DNA from: Pseudazoarcus pumilus
GTDB taxonomy: Bacteria > Pseudomonadota > Gammaproteobacteria > Burkholderiales > Rhodocyclaceae
NCBI RefSeq assembly: GCF_002872475.1
Contig: NZ_CP025682.1
Location: 1 to 64,000 of the forward strand
Direction: 5' to 3'
Length of the DNA stretch: 64,000 nt
The notes under the pieces were generated by a model. It was not told the origin of the DNA. It searched no databases and worked only from the letters and a program-made list of their open reading frames with translations. This document shows positions 22,926 to 30,888 of the stretch, in pieces (positions within the stretch are counted from its first letter, which is position 1; each line of letters begins with the position of its first letter). A program made the translations under genes and the position numbers.

Positions 22926-24086
22926 ATGAACCCTCCAGGGCATTTCATGAAGGCATCGATCTCGCACCCCGGCCGCCGTTGGACGATCTTCTGCAGCGTT
23001 GTGGATAACTTCGGGGATATCGGCGTGTGTTGGCGGCTTGCGCGCACTCTTGCGGTGCATCATCGGCAGCATGTCCAACTGCGAGTCGATGACTGGGAAG
23101 CGCTTCGCAGGCTGTGTCCTGACACTTCAGCGCAGCCAGTGCCGTGCAGCATCGACGGCGTCGAATTGATCCCCTGGGCGCATGAAGCCGTTGTCGAGGC
23201 CGACGTCGTCGTGGAGGCCTTCGCGTGTGAACTGCCCGAGATCGTGTTGCATGCCATGGCGTGTCGACGTCCTCCGCCGACGTGGATCAACCTCGAGTAT
23301 TTGAGTGCGGAAGACTGGGTCGAGGGCTGTCACCGCATGTGCTCGCCGCATCCGCAACTGCCGCTGCTCAAGCACTTCTTTTTCCCCGGTTTCACGCCGC
23401 GTACGGGTGGCCTGCTGCGCGAACCCTCGCTGTTGTCCGCGCGTGACGCGGTGATCGACGACCGGACGGCGTGCCGCGCGCTATTGTCTGCGCGAACTGG
23501 CATCGAGGTGGGCGAAGACGTGCTGGCGGTCTCGCTGTTCTGCTATGCACAGGCGCCGCTGCCCGCGTTGCTGGACATCTGGGCGAGCGGGAAGCGTCCG
23601 GTGCTGCTGCTGGTGCCCGAAGGCTGCTCCACGGATGCGCTTACGCGCCATTTCGGTGCGGCTCCGGGTCGGCCCGGAAGCTACCATCGCGACCGTGCGC
23701 TGCAAGTGGTCGTGCTGCCGTTTACCGATCAGGACACGTACGACCGCTTGCTGTGGGCCTGCGACCTCAATTTCGTGCGCGGCGAGGATTCCTTCGTGCG
23801 CGCGCAATGGGCGGCGCGGCCCTTCGTGTGGCAGGTCTACCCGCAACGCGAGCATGCCCACCGCGACAAGCTCGACGCCTTCATGGTGCGGTTCGGCGAC
23901 GGTCTGGATGCGAAAAGCACGCAGGCACTGACCGCGTTCTGGCGCGCATGGAACGGATTCGGCGAGGTGGTGACGACCTGGGCGGACTTTGCGGCGGCGT
24001 TGCCGGCGCTTCAGGCGCATGGCAGGGCGTGGGCGACGCGGCAGGCGGCCTTGCCCGACCTTGCGTCGAGCCTGGTCGACTTTTGA
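22926..24086 (+). CDS. earP: EF-P arginine rhamnosyltransferase EarP
   Basis: EarP transfers rhamnose from dTDP-rhamnose to Arg32 of elongation factor P, which is needed for EF-P to rescue ribosomes stalled at polyproline. The 386-residue GT-B-fold protein contains the family blocks [18 protein letters not shown] (with Asp27 and Asp31, equivalents of catalytic aspartates), [31 protein letters not shown] and [19 protein letters not shown]. The partner gene efp follows 97 bases later and encodes Arg32, as required. Start could also be the ATG at 22947. Confidence 0.95.
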   Translation: MNPPGHFMKASISHPGRRWTIFCSVVDNFGDIGVCWRLARTLAVHHRQHVQLRVDDWEALRRLCPDTSAQPVPCSIDGVELIPWAHEAVVEADVVVEAFACELPEIVLHAMACRRPPPTWINLEYLSAEDWVEGCHRMCSPHPQLPLLKHFFFPGFTPRTGGLLREPSLLSARDAVIDDRTACRALLSARTGIEVGEDVLAVSLFCYAQAPLPALLDIWASGKRPVLLLVPEGCSTDALTRHFGAAPGRPGSYHRDRALQVVVLPFTDQDTYDRLLWACDLNFVRGEDSFVRAQWAARPFVWQVYPQREHAHRDKLDAFMVRFGDGLDAKSTQALTAFWRAWNGFGEVVTTWADFAAALPALQAHGRAWATRQAALPDLASSLVDF

Positions 24087-24096
24087 GAAACTGGCG

Positions 24097-24102
24097 TATA
24101 AT
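24097..24102 (+). promoter_or_regulatory. Consensus -10 box upstream of efp
   Basis: A perfect TATAAT lies 82 bases before the efp ATG, just after the earP stop. The best -35 with an 18-base spacer is the weak TGGTCG (24073-24078), which matches 3 of 6 consensus positions. This suggests that efp has its own promoter in addition to read-through from earP. Confidence 0.5.
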
Positions 24103-24183
24103 CAGCGGTTTTTAAAAATTCGCGGGCCGTTTCCGGGAACGATCAACGACGCCGCGCTCGCAACCGTCAGGAATCTCGCAAGC

Positions 24184-24741
24184 ATGAAAACCGCACAGGA
24201 ACTTCGTTCGGGCAACGTCATCATGGTCGGCGCCGACCCGCTGGTCGTGCAGAAAACCGAATACAACAAGTCCGGCCGCAACTCTGCGGTCGTGAAGATG
24301 AAGCTCAAGAACCTGCTCAACGGGGCGGCTTCGGAGTCGGTGTACAAGGCCGACGACAAGTTCGACATGGTGGTGCTCGAGCGCAAGGAAGTCACCTACT
24401 CGTACTTCGCCGACCCGATGTACGTCTTCATGGACGAGGAGTTCCACCAGTACGAAGTGGAAGCCGACAACATGACCGACGCGCTCAAATACCTCGAGGA
24501 CGGCTTGCAGTGCGAAGTCGTCTTCTACAACGGCAAGGCGATCTCGGTCGATCTGCCGACCACCGTGGTGCGCGAGGTCACCTACACCGAGCCGGCCGTC
24601 AAGGGCGATACCTCGGGCAAGGTCCTCAAGCCGGCCACGATCGGTACCGGTTACGAACTGATGGTGCCGGCCTTCGTCGAAATCGGCGACAAGATCGAAA
24701 TCGACACGCGTACCGACGAGTACCGCAACCGCGTCAAGTAA
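24184..24741 (+). CDS. efp: Elongation factor P
   Basis: EF-P binds between the P and E sites of ribosomes stalled on consecutive prolines and promotes peptide-bond formation. The 185-residue protein has the KOW-like domain and two OB domains, with the modified residue in KSGRNSAVV: counting from ATG 24184 this residue is Arg32, not lysine. That matches modification by EarP, encoded just upstream, rather than by EpmA/EpmB. The C-terminal [18 protein letters not shown] is typical. An intrinsic terminator follows. Confidence 0.97.
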   Translation: MKTAQELRSGNVIMVGADPLVVQKTEYNKSGRNSAVVKMKLKNLLNGAASESVYKADDKFDMVVLERKEVTYSYFADPMYVFMDEEFHQYEVEADNMTDALKYLEDGLQCEVVFYNGKAISVDLPTTVVREVTYTEPAVKGDTSGKVLKPATIGTGYELMVPAFVEIGDKIEIDTRTDEYRNRVK

Positions 24742-24761
24742 CTACGCAGGATGCGAACGCA

Positions 24762-24786
24762 AGCCCGCGCCAGAGCGGGCTTTTTT
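24762..24786 (+). terminator. Intrinsic terminator after efp
   Basis: A 7-base-pair stem AGCCCGC (24762-24768) and GCGGGCT (24775-24781) with the loop GCCAGA is followed by a run of T. It lies 20 bases after the efp stop and ends the earP-efp unit. Confidence 0.9.
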
Positions 24787-24923
24787 GCGTCAGGCCGACC
24801 GGTTCAGGGAAAATTTGTTGGTTTAGTGCAACAAAGCGTTGCGTTTTGGCTAATGGGACTTGTTTTTTTTAACTAAAGGCATAGGTTCGGGTCGTGTCGA
24901 ACCGCTTTGCAAGGAATTCAGGA

Positions 24924-25280
24924 ATGAACAGGGCCACGGCCCTCATGGCCGTCTCGTGGGTCGTCCTGGTTGCCGGGTGCAGTCCCGAGCGACCGATGTC
25001 GGATGTGGCGCGAAGCACGGCCGCGGAGGGTACGCAGCGCGCCGAACGGGTCGCTGCAGACGCCGTCGTGCGTAATGCGGCGGGTGAGGTGCGTGACGCC
25101 AAGGAAGCCGCCGAGGACGCGGCACGCCGCATCATCGACGCCACCGCCTCGGCCGCCGCCCGCTTGCGTCAGGCCGGGCGCGGAGCCGTCGAGGCCGTGG
25201 GTCTCGCCGAGGATCGCGACAAGGTGGCGGACGCCGCCGCGGCCAATCCGGATGCAGGTGGCGCCGCGGCGCGCAACTGA
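24924..25280 (+). CDS. Small lipoprotein, alanine-rich
   Basis: The 118-residue product has a short signal peptide ending in the lipobox LVAGC (cysteine near residue 20), so the mature protein is lipidated. The remainder is a long alanine- and arginine-rich helical segment (REVRDAKEAAEDAARRII-like), compatible with a coiled or amphipathic helix. ATG 24924 is chosen for the AAGGAAT site seven bases upstream and the correct lipoprotein signal; upstream starts would break this. It precedes the DUF697 gene by 31 bases and may belong to the same unit. Function unknown. Confidence 0.72.
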   Translation: MNRATALMAVSWVVLVAGCSPERPMSDVARSTAAEGTQRAERVAADAVVRNAAGEVRDAKEAAEDAARRIIDATASAAARLRQAGRGAVEAVGLAEDRDKVADAAAANPDAGGAAARN

Positions 25281-25311
25281 TCCCCGTGGTTCGATTTGCG
25301 TTCATCCGTAC

Positions 25312-25917
25312 GTGAAGTTTCCAAAGATCGAATGGGCGGCCTATCGTGATCGCCTGCTCGGTGCGTTGTTCGATGCGCCGTCCGACGCGGCGGTGCCCCC
25401 GACCGCCGACCCGTCAGCCTCTTCCAGTCCGCACCCCGTACCGACCTCGGCCGAACGTGCCGCGCGCGATCGAGAAGTCGAGCGCGTGCTGATCGCGCGT
25501 TCGCGCACCGCGGCTGGCCTGGGTGCACTGCCGGTGGTCGATATCGTCGCGGTGATCGCGCTGCAGGCACGCATGCTGCGCGAAATCGCCCGTATACACG
25601 ACATGCGCTGGACGCCGGACATGGCGCGCGATCTGCTCGGCCGGCTGGGTCCGGGTATCGCTGGCGGCATGCTGGGGCAGACGCTGGGGCGCAGCGCGCT
25701 CAAGTTCGTGCCGCTGGTCGGACAGAGCGTGGGAGCGGCCTGGAGTGCGCGCTCGGCCAGCGCGTCGACCTATGCGCTGGGTCGCGCAGCCGACTGGTAT
25801 CTGGCGAGAAGAGCAGGTGGTGAGGTGATCGACACCACCGAACTGCGCAGTGTCCATCGTGCGGCCGGTGCCCGCGCCCGCGAACTGTTCTCCGGGAACG
25901 ACGAATCCGCGTCCTGA
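25312..25917 (+). CDS. DUF697-domain membrane protein
   Basis: The 201-residue protein has a proline-rich N-terminus and, from about residue 60, a DUF697 domain (TAAGLGALPVVDIVAVIALQ, LGRLGPGIAGGMLGQTLGRS, LKFVPLVGQSVGAAWSA). The domain's hydrophobic helices (about 65-85, 105-125, 130-150) suggest that it inserts in or lies on the inner membrane. It is clearly a paralogue of the C-terminal domain of the next gene but lacks the GTPase domain. GTG 25312 is the best start; no in-frame ATG is available. It resembles E. coli YcjF, whose partner YcjX is a P-loop protein. Confidence 0.78.
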   Translation: MKFPKIEWAAYRDRLLGALFDAPSDAAVPPTADPSASSSPHPVPTSAERAARDREVERVLIARSRTAAGLGALPVVDIVAVIALQARMLREIARIHDMRWTPDMARDLLGRLGPGIAGGMLGQTLGRSALKFVPLVGQSVGAAWSARSASASTYALGRAADWYLARRAGGEVIDTTELRSVHRAAGARARELFSGNDESAS

Positions 25918-25998
25918 CTTGCGCATCCGGCCCCGGCCGGGCCCGATCCGACAGTGTTGCTACACTGATCCCTTCGGCATCTCTCGCCCTCTCTGGTT

Positions 25999-27234
25999 GT
26001 GACGATGGCTTCGCAGGATCTCAGGAACTGGACGGTGTACGCCAGGCGGCTGAAGTCGGCCCTGCTCGATCCGACGGTCGACCAGGCGGAACTCGAAGAG
26101 ACCCTGCGACAGGCGCGCGAGCGCGCGCCCATCCCGGTAGTGTGGCTGCTGGGCAAGACGCAGGCGGGCAAGACCTCCATCATCCGTGCGCTGACCGGCA
26201 GCGACAGCGCCGAGATCGGCAACGGATATCAGCCCTGCACGCGCACCGCGCGCCTCTACGACTTCCCCGAGGCCGCGCCCGTGGTGCGCTTTCTCGATAC
26301 CCGCGGTCTGGGCGAGATTGCCTACGATCCGGAAGAGGACATCCGCTACTGCGAGTCGCACGCCAATCTGGTGCTGGCGGTGATGAAGATCGCGGACTTC
26401 GAGCAGCAGGCGGTGGCCGACGTACTGCGCGCGGTGCGGCGACGGCATCCGGACTGGCCGGTGCTGCTGGTACTGACGGGCCTGCACGAGTTGTACGTGC
26501 CCGGCGGCGAGCATGTCCTGCCCTATCCCTTCGACGATGAATCGGGCATCGGCGCGCTGCCCGACGACTTGCAGCGCGCCCTCGTGCGCCAGTGCGAGGT
26601 GCTCGACAGCCTTGCCGGTCGCGGGGCGAAGGCCTGGGTTGCGGTCGATCTGACCCAGCCCGAGGATGGCTACACGCCGCAGCACTATGGTATCGAGCCC
26701 TTGTGGCGCGCCATCGAAGAGGTGTCCGCGCTGGGACTGGAGCGCCAGCTGCGCGGCGACGAGAGCGTGCGCGACGTGTACGCGCGCAGCGCACACCAGC
26801 AGATTGTCGGCCATGCGGTGACGGCGGCGGCCCTGGGCGCCTTGCCGGTGGTCGATCTGGTGACGGTCTCGGGGGTACAGGCCAAGCTTCTGCATGCGTT
26901 GTCGAACCTCTACGACCAGTCCTGGGATCGACGCACCACGACCGAGTTCGTCAGCCTGCTCGGTGCCGGGGTGGCGACCGGGCTGGTCGCGCGCATGGTG
27001 GGCAAAAGCGTGGTCAAGTTCATCCCCGGCTTCGGCCAGAGCGTGGGCGCGGTATGGGGCGCGAGCACCAGCGGCGCGGCAACCTACGCCCTGGGCAAGG
27101 CAGCGGTGTATTTCTTCGCGCAGCGCAATGCCGGCGTCCGCGTCGAGGCCGGCAACCTGCGCAAGGTCTATGCCGAGGCCCTCGACAGCGGGGCGGCGAT
27201 GCTGCGCGAACGCTTCGGTCGCACACGCAAATGA
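25999..27234 (+). CDS. GTPase with C-terminal DUF697 domain
   Basis: The 411-residue protein combines a TRAFAC-type GTPase domain (about 45-260) with DUF697 (about 275-390). The P-loop is GKTQAGKT (52-59), followed by the G2-like PCTRTA threonine and the DTRGLGE (G3) motif. A G4-type NKxD is replaced by TGLHEL, which is unusual for nucleotide specificity. The DUF697 part repeats the preceding gene's domain nearly block by block. Start may be GTG 25999 or ATG 26005. The gene is followed by a second GTPase with an ATGA overlap. Confidence 0.85.
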   Translation: MTMASQDLRNWTVYARRLKSALLDPTVDQAELEETLRQARERAPIPVVWLLGKTQAGKTSIIRALTGSDSAEIGNGYQPCTRTARLYDFPEAAPVVRFLDTRGLGEIAYDPEEDIRYCESHANLVLAVMKIADFEQQAVADVLRAVRRRHPDWPVLLVLTGLHELYVPGGEHVLPYPFDDESGIGALPDDLQRALVRQCEVLDSLAGRGAKAWVAVDLTQPEDGYTPQHYGIEPLWRAIEEVSALGLERQLRGDESVRDVYARSAHQQIVGHAVTAAALGALPVVDLVTVSGVQAKLLHALSNLYDQSWDRRTTTEFVSLLGAGVATGLVARMVGKSVVKFIPGFGQSVGAVWGASTSGAATYALGKAAVYFFAQRNAGVRVEAGNLRKVYAEALDSGAAMLRERFGRTRK

Positions 27235-28781
27235 AGCTCTCACGGCTGCTCCGTCGCATCGATCCGCTGCGTGCCGTGGCGCTGCTGCTGTCCGCGCTGC
27301 CGATGCTCGCGCTCGTCGTACTCGGCCTGCTGTGGCTGTGGCAGAACGGTTTCTTGCTGTGGTGGCTGGGTGCGATGGTGGCGTGCGCGGCGACCGCTTA
27401 CGCGATGCAGGCGTTGTTGATGAAGCGTCAGCGCAAGTTGCTGGCCGACGCCGCGACCGAACCCAACCCGCAATGGCCGCCTGCGGCCGACGAAGTCTGG
27501 GGCCGCGTGGAGGCGCTCGCCGACGAACTCGATCCCGAGGACTGGCCGCTGGACGACGCCGAGCGCTTGCTCGGCCTGGGGCGCCGCACCCTGGACACCG
27601 TCGCCGAGGCCTATCACCCCGGCGTGGACAAGCCATTGCTGGAACTCACGGTGCCGCACATGCTGCTCATCATCGAGCGCGCGAGCGCCGATCTGCGTCG
27701 CGACATCGTCGATCACGTGCCCTTCAGCCATCGTCTGGTGATTGGCGACATCTTCCGCATGCAGCGCTGGCGCAGATCCGCCGAAAAGCTGTTTCTCGTC
27801 TATCGCGCCGGTCGCATGGTGATCAATCCGGTGCACGCGCTCGTCGGCGAAGCCTGGCGCGGCGTGCGCGATCTGGGCGTGGGCGCGGTCAGCGGCGAAC
27901 TGCACCGCTGGCTGCTGAGCGCCTTCGTGCGCAAGGTCGGCTTCTACGCCATCGACTTGTACAGCGGACGTCTGCCGCTGGACGAGTCGTCCCCCAGCGA
28001 TCAGGTGACCGAGGCTTCACGCAAGGATGACGAGCGCGCAGCCGAGGAAGCCAAGACCTCATCCGAACCACTGCGCATCCTCGTTCTGGGTCGAACGAAT
28101 GCCGGCAAGTCCAGTCTAATCAATGCGTTGTTTGGAGAACTCGCCGCCGCTTCCGATGCCTTGCCCGATACCACCGTCGATCTGGTGCCCTATGCGCTCG
28201 AGCGCGAGGGGATGACGCGCGCGCTGGTGTTTGATTCACCGGGCTGTGAAAACGGTCTGTTCGCGCAGGCGTCCTTCGTCAAGGCCGCGCGCAGTGCGGA
28301 TTTCGTTTTGTGGGTGAGTCCCGTGAACCGGCCCGACCGGCAGCAGGAGATGAAATGCCTGCAGCAACTGCGCGCGATCTACGCCAACGACGCGGCGAAA
28401 CGTCCGCCGCCGATCCTGGCCGTGGCCACCCACATCGACCGTCTACGCCCGGCCGCCGAGTGGCAACCGCCGTATGATCTGGTGGTCGCTGCAACGCCCA
28501 AGGCTGAGAACATCCGCGATGCCGTCGTCGCATTGGCGAGGGACCTCGCCTTCGAGCCCGGAGACGTCGTGCCAGTGTGTCTGGCCGATGGCCGGGTCTA
28601 CAATGTCGACGATCTGCTCCGGTCGGCATTGCTCGACCGCCACGACTCGGCCTTGCGAATTCGCCTGATGCGCTGCGTGGATGCACGCCGGCGTGCCGAA
28701 AACTGGGGGTTGCTGCGGCGTCAGCTGGTCGGCGCGGGACGCTTGTTGCGGCGTCTTTCCGGTCGCGCCGACAAGCGCTGA
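27231..28781 (+). CDS. Membrane-anchored GTPase, second of the DUF697 locus
   Basis: The 516-residue protein starts with two hydrophobic segments (about 15-36 and 41-60) and a long helical middle (about 85-250). A GTPase domain (about 280-480) follows, with P-loop GRTNAGKS (287-294), G2-like threonines in PDTTVDL, and G3 as DSPGCENG. The G4 position reads ATHID rather than NKxD, as in many large membrane GTPases. Its ATG overlaps the stop of the preceding GTPase gene, so translation is coupled. It is best seen as an Era/dynamin-like membrane GTPase acting with the two DUF697 proteins. Function unknown. Confidence 0.83.
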   Translation: MKLSRLLRRIDPLRAVALLLSALPMLALVVLGLLWLWQNGFLLWWLGAMVACAATAYAMQALLMKRQRKLLADAATEPNPQWPPAADEVWGRVEALADELDPEDWPLDDAERLLGLGRRTLDTVAEAYHPGVDKPLLELTVPHMLLIIERASADLRRDIVDHVPFSHRLVIGDIFRMQRWRRSAEKLFLVYRAGRMVINPVHALVGEAWRGVRDLGVGAVSGELHRWLLSAFVRKVGFYAIDLYSGRLPLDESSPSDQVTEASRKDDERAAEEAKTSSEPLRILVLGRTNAGKSSLINALFGELAAASDALPDTTVDLVPYALEREGMTRALVFDSPGCENGLFAQASFVKAARSADFVLWVSPVNRPDRQQEMKCLQQLRAIYANDAAKRPPPILAVATHIDRLRPAAEWQPPYDLVVAATPKAENIRDAVVALARDLAFEPGDVVPVCLADGRVYNVDDLLRSALLDRHDSALRIRLMRCVDARRRAENWGLLRRQLVGAGRLLRRLSGRADKR

Positions 28782-28972
28782 GCGATGCAAGGCGCGAACG
28801 CCACCGGCCGAAGTGAAATGCCGGACGGTGTATATTCAGCCTCCATTGCCCGCCACTCGGCGCGGGCCGCCGCAGACGTGGATCGTCCCCGATCCGGTGT
28901 GCGGCGTGATCAAGTTGCGCAACACCATGAATCCATCGCCGCGCACGAGCGCGGCCAACCTATGAGGACACC

Positions 28973-29902
28973 ATGACTACGCTCATCTACTCCCACCCCG
29001 CCTGTTTCGAACATCGTCCGGGCCCCGGCCATCCGGAGTCGCCGGAACGCCTCAAGGCCGTGCTGTCGGCCTTGCAGAAGCCGGACTTCGCCGACCTGAA
29101 ATGGCGCGAGGCGCCGCTGGGCACGCGCGAGCAAGTCCTGCTGGTGCATACCGAGGACTACGTCTCCGATGTCGAGGAAGTCTCGCCGCGTCACGGCACG
29201 ATGCCGCTCGACGGTGGAGACACCGTGATGTCGCCCGGATCGATGGAGGCCGTCCTGCGTTGCGTCGGTGCGGCCTGCGCCGGTGTCGACGCGGTCATGA
29301 ACGGCGAGGTCGACAACGTGTTCTGCGCCACGCGCCCCTGCGGCCACCACGCCACGCCCAGCCGCGCGATGGGTTTCTGCATTTACAACCAGGCCGCGAT
29401 CGCCGCCGTGCATGCCAAGGAGCATCACATGCTCGAGCGCGTTGCCGTGATCGACTTTGACGTGCACCATGGCAACGGCACGCAGGATGCCTTCTTCGAC
29501 GATCCCGCCCTGTTCTACGGCTCCACCCACCAGTCGCCGCTGTATCCAGGCACCGGTTCGCGCGCCGAGACCGGTGTGGCCAACAACATCGTCAACGTGC
29601 CGCTGCCGCCGGGCTGCGATTCGAAGGTGTTCCGCAGCCAGGTCGAGAGCGAGCTGCTGCCCAAGCTGCGCGCCTTCAACCCGGAGATCATCATCATCTC
29701 GGCCGGCTTCGACGCGCACACGCTCGATCCGCTCGCCGGGCTGAACTTCAAGGACGAGGACTACCGCTGGATCACCGAGCAGCTCAAGGAGATCGCCGAG
29801 GAGTGCTGCGGCGGGCGCATCGTGTCGATTCTCGAGGGCGGTTACAGCCTGGACGGGCTGGCAAGCAGCACCGAAGTCCACGTGAAGGCCTTGATGAGCT
29901 GA
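28973..29902 (+). CDS. Histone-deacetylase-family (acetylpolyamine/acetoin utilisation-like) hydrolase
   Basis: The 309-residue protein belongs to the class-II-like bacterial histone deacetylase family, zinc enzymes that deacetylate small amines or unknown proteins. The active-site blocks are RPCGHHATPSRAMGFCIYN near 120, VIDFDVHHGNGTQD near 160 (Asp and His zinc ligands), and SAGFDAHTLDPLAG near 242 (third ligand and loop). An AGGA site is found before ATG 28973. A strong terminator follows, so it is a single gene. The substrate is not known. Confidence 0.9.
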   Translation: MTTLIYSHPACFEHRPGPGHPESPERLKAVLSALQKPDFADLKWREAPLGTREQVLLVHTEDYVSDVEEVSPRHGTMPLDGGDTVMSPGSMEAVLRCVGAACAGVDAVMNGEVDNVFCATRPCGHHATPSRAMGFCIYNQAAIAAVHAKEHHMLERVAVIDFDVHHGNGTQDAFFDDPALFYGSTHQSPLYPGTGSRAETGVANNIVNVPLPPGCDSKVFRSQVESELLPKLRAFNPEIIIISAGFDAHTLDPLAGLNFKDEDYRWITEQLKEIAEECCGGRIVSILEGGYSLDGLASSTEVHVKALMS

Positions 29903-29929
29903 TTGCACCGCAGCATCAAGCATTGACAA

Positions 29930-29965
29930 AACGGCCCGGGCTTGCGCCCGGGCCGTTTTTATTTT
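29930..29965 (+). terminator. Intrinsic terminator after the deacetylase-like gene
   Basis: An 11-base stem (29930-29940 with 29947-29957, pairing AACGGCCCGGG with CCCGGGCCGTT) and loop CTTGCG are followed by TTTTATTTT. It is an unmistakable rho-independent terminator 27 bases after the stop codon. Confidence 0.95.
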
Positions 29966-30057
29966 AATGATTCACATCGTGATCCACCCCTGAAATCAGC
30001 TACCAGATTCGTTTATAGCTACATCAGTAGGGCTTATGGATTACCGAAAGCTATGCA

Positions 30058-30087
30058 TTGAATACCTGTAATTCATTTCACTAATAT
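30058..30087 (+). promoter_or_regulatory. Candidate promoter of ahpC
   Basis: TTGAAT (30058-30063) and TAATAT (30082-30087) are separated by 18 bases and lie about 80 bases before ahpC, in the only strongly AT-rich part of the intergenic region. An OxyR motif was looked for here but not found. Confidence 0.4.
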
Positions 30088-30168
30088 CGTGCAGCGCAAT
30101 AGACTGCAGGTGTCGGTGAAACGCCGAAACGTTTTCATCCCTTCGATCAACCCGAAAAGGAGATTCGC

Positions 30169-30735
30169 ATGAGCAATCTGATCAACACCGCCGTGCAGCC
30201 GTTCAAGGCCACCGCCTTCTATGACGGCAAGTTCATCCCCGTCACCGAAGAGAACCTGAAGGGCCAGTGGTCCGTCGTGATCTTCATGCCGGCCGCCTTC
30301 ACCTTCAACTGCCCGACCGAAGTCGAGGACGCGGCCGACCACTACGCCGAATTCCAGAAGGCCGGTGCCGAGGTCTACATCGTCACCACCGACACCCACT
30401 TCTCGCACAAGGTGTGGCACGAGACCTCGCCGGCCGTCGGCAAGGCCAAGTTCCCGCTGGTCGGCGATCCGACGCACCAGCTGACGCGTGCCTTCGGCGT
30501 GCATATCGAGGAAGAAGGCCTGGCCCTGCGCGGCACCTTCGTGATCAACCCGGAAGGCGTGATCAAGACGGTCGAGATCCACGACAACGCGATCGCCCGT
30601 GACGTCACCGAGACGCTGCGCAAGCTCAAGGCCGCCCAGTACGTCGCCGAGCACCCCAACGAGGTCTGCCCGGCCAAGTGGAAGGAAGGCGAGCAGACGC
30701 TGGCCCCGTCGCTGGATCTGGTCGGCAAGATCTAA
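30169..30735 (+). CDS. ahpC: Alkyl hydroperoxide reductase subunit C (peroxiredoxin)
   Basis: AhpC reduces H2O2 and organic peroxides using a peroxidatic cysteine. The 188-residue protein has the AhpC blocks NTAVQPFKATAFYDGKF, FMPAAFTFNCPTEVEDAAD (Cys in FNCPTE) and the C-terminal resolving cysteine in NEVCPAKWKEG, so it is a typical 2-Cys enzyme. A strong AAAGGAG site precedes ATG 30169. AhpF, its NADH-dependent reductase, is encoded 153 bases downstream in the same direction. Confidence 0.97.
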   Translation: MSNLINTAVQPFKATAFYDGKFIPVTEENLKGQWSVVIFMPAAFTFNCPTEVEDAADHYAEFQKAGAEVYIVTTDTHFSHKVWHETSPAVGKAKFPLVGDPTHQLTRAFGVHIEEEGLALRGTFVINPEGVIKTVEIHDNAIARDVTETLRKLKAAQYVAEHPNEVCPAKWKEGEQTLAPSLDLVGKI

Positions 30736-30751
30736 ATTGCCGTTGGTCACG

Positions 30752-30804
30752 GCCCGTCACTCGCGGTGACGGGCATGACCGCCGAGCCGCCCACCGGGCG
30801 GCTC
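30752..30804 (+). promoter_or_regulatory. Two consecutive hairpins between ahpC and ahpF
   Basis: The first stem pairs GCCCGTCAC (30752-30760) with GTGACGGGC (30766-30774). The second pairs GAGCCGCCC (30784-30792) with GGGCGGCTC (30796-30804) around a 3-base loop. Both are perfect 9-base-pair stems, but neither is followed by T. They may set the ratio of AhpC to AhpF by partial termination or by protecting the ahpC mRNA 3' end. Confidence 0.55.
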
Positions 30805-30888
30805 ATCCAGGAGCGCCGTGCGCGGCGCTGCTGAATGAGCCGGACACCACACCGGAACTTCAACCGAACACTGCTCAGGGAGTCAGCC

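Noticed and set aside
30001-30054. Possible OxyR site before ahpC (ATAG-N7-CTAT repeats)
   Set aside because: ATAG at 30015 and CTAT at 30051 exist, but the spacing and the middle repeats do not fit the four-element OxyR pattern.
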